Source: Clostridia bacterium (GTDB lineage: Bacteria > Bacillota_A > Clostridia > Oscillospirales > SIG627). From it: a DNA stretch of 6,044 bases. The stretch is from the NCBI GenBank assembly GCA_017508505.1, contig JAFVYT010000153.1:1-6044 (forward strand), given 5' to 3'. Shown piece after piece: positions 5,947 to 6,044 of this stretch; within the stretch, counting starts at the first letter, position 1, and every line of letters begins with the position of its first letter. The position numbers were made by a program, and so were the translations under genes. Below the pieces are notes generated by a model, which did not search any database, had not been told where the DNA came from, and saw only the letters and a program-made list of their open reading frames with translations.

Positions 5947-6030
5947 TAGATTTGCGATGCAAATCTGTGATATTCGTCTTACGACGAGTGATATAGGCTT
6001 TGCCTATGATATATTTTCTTCGAAAATATG
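5947..6030. repeat. Back-to-back array of four small hairpins with a conserved junction
   Basis: Four adjacent inverted repeats: H1 5948-5966 (8 bp, loop GAT); H2 5972-5989 (7 bp with one G-U, loop TTAC); H3 5993-6007 (6 bp, loop TTT); H4 6011-6029 (8 bp, loop TTC). The stems have unrelated sequences, but each is bounded by T on the left and G on the right, and neighbours are separated by A or TGA only. This gives the recurring TGATAT at 5968, 5989 and 6007. Palindromes fold on either strand, as RNA or as DNA cruciforms. There is no T tract and no evident coding capacity. Confidence 0.8.
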
Positions 6031-6044
6031 AATGAAAAAACTAC

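Noticed and set aside
5947..6030. The hairpin array as a CRISPR array or as a terminator
   Set aside because: There is no constant repeat with variable spacers; the units are palindromes of differing sequence placed back to back. No T tract follows any stem in the manner of an intrinsic terminator.
6032..6044. ATG AAA AAA CTA at the window end as the start of the next gene
   Set aside because: Only four codons are visible and no Shine-Dalgarno site lies upstream (the hairpin H4 arm does); it could start a DGR accessory or reverse transcriptase gene, but this cannot be supported here.
1..6044. Template repeat or reverse transcriptase inside the window
   Set aside because: I found no A-rich near-copy of 5782-5889 and no reading frame with reverse-transcriptase motifs; only 152 bp follow the target gene.

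Overview
The window looks like a chromosomal segment of a gut-type Clostridia (Firmicutes), probably an Oscillospiraceae-like lineage. This is an inference. It rests on family resemblance (a CsoR of Bacillus type, a YlmH-type S4 protein, a P1B-ATPase with a MMCPHC domain at its C-terminus), strong AGGAGG-type ribosome-binding sites, sigma-A-like promoters with 17-bp spacers, and fairly GC-rich coding sequence between AT-rich gaps. There are no rRNA or tRNA genes, no transposase and no CRISPR array.

Layout. Positions 1-155 hold an AT-rich tail with a strong, probably bidirectional, terminator. Minus strand 2909 to 156 is a copper-efflux operon: csoR (Cu(I)-sensing repressor) then copA (Cu(I)-exporting P1B-ATPase). 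copA carries an in-frame C-terminal CopZ-like metal-binding domain that also has its own internal ribosome-binding site and ATG. A CsoR-type operator sits on the csoR transcription start. The csoR promoter is interleaved with the terminator of the next unit, so its -35 box lies in the terminator loop. Minus strand 4215 to 2997 is a second unit: a YlmH-type S4-domain RNA-binding protein followed 10 nt later by a GNAT acetyltransferase. A promoter ends about 20 nt from the ylmH start codon.

From 4295 the plus strand is divergent. A well-formed extended -10 promoter drives a 514-residue protein that resembles the targets of diversity-generating retroelements (DGRs): a phage-tail-like N-terminal region and a C-terminal formylglycine-generating-enzyme / C-type-lectin-like fold, ending in a segment built mostly of NNY codons. 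After its stop codon come two mutually exclusive long hairpins. They are followed by a back-to-back array of four small perfect or near-perfect hairpins with unrelated stem sequences but a conserved junction. The window ends there. A reverse transcriptase, an accessory (Avd-like) gene and a template repeat would be expected just beyond if this is a DGR. None of them is in view, so the DGR reading is a prediction.

Working together: copper binding to CsoR should release csoR-copA, and CopA exports Cu(I), with the C-terminal domain or a separately made CopZ-like product delivering the metal. The S4 protein and acetyltransferase are housekeeping-type genes unrelated to copper. The plus-strand gene and its hairpin array are the most accessory-like and least explained part.
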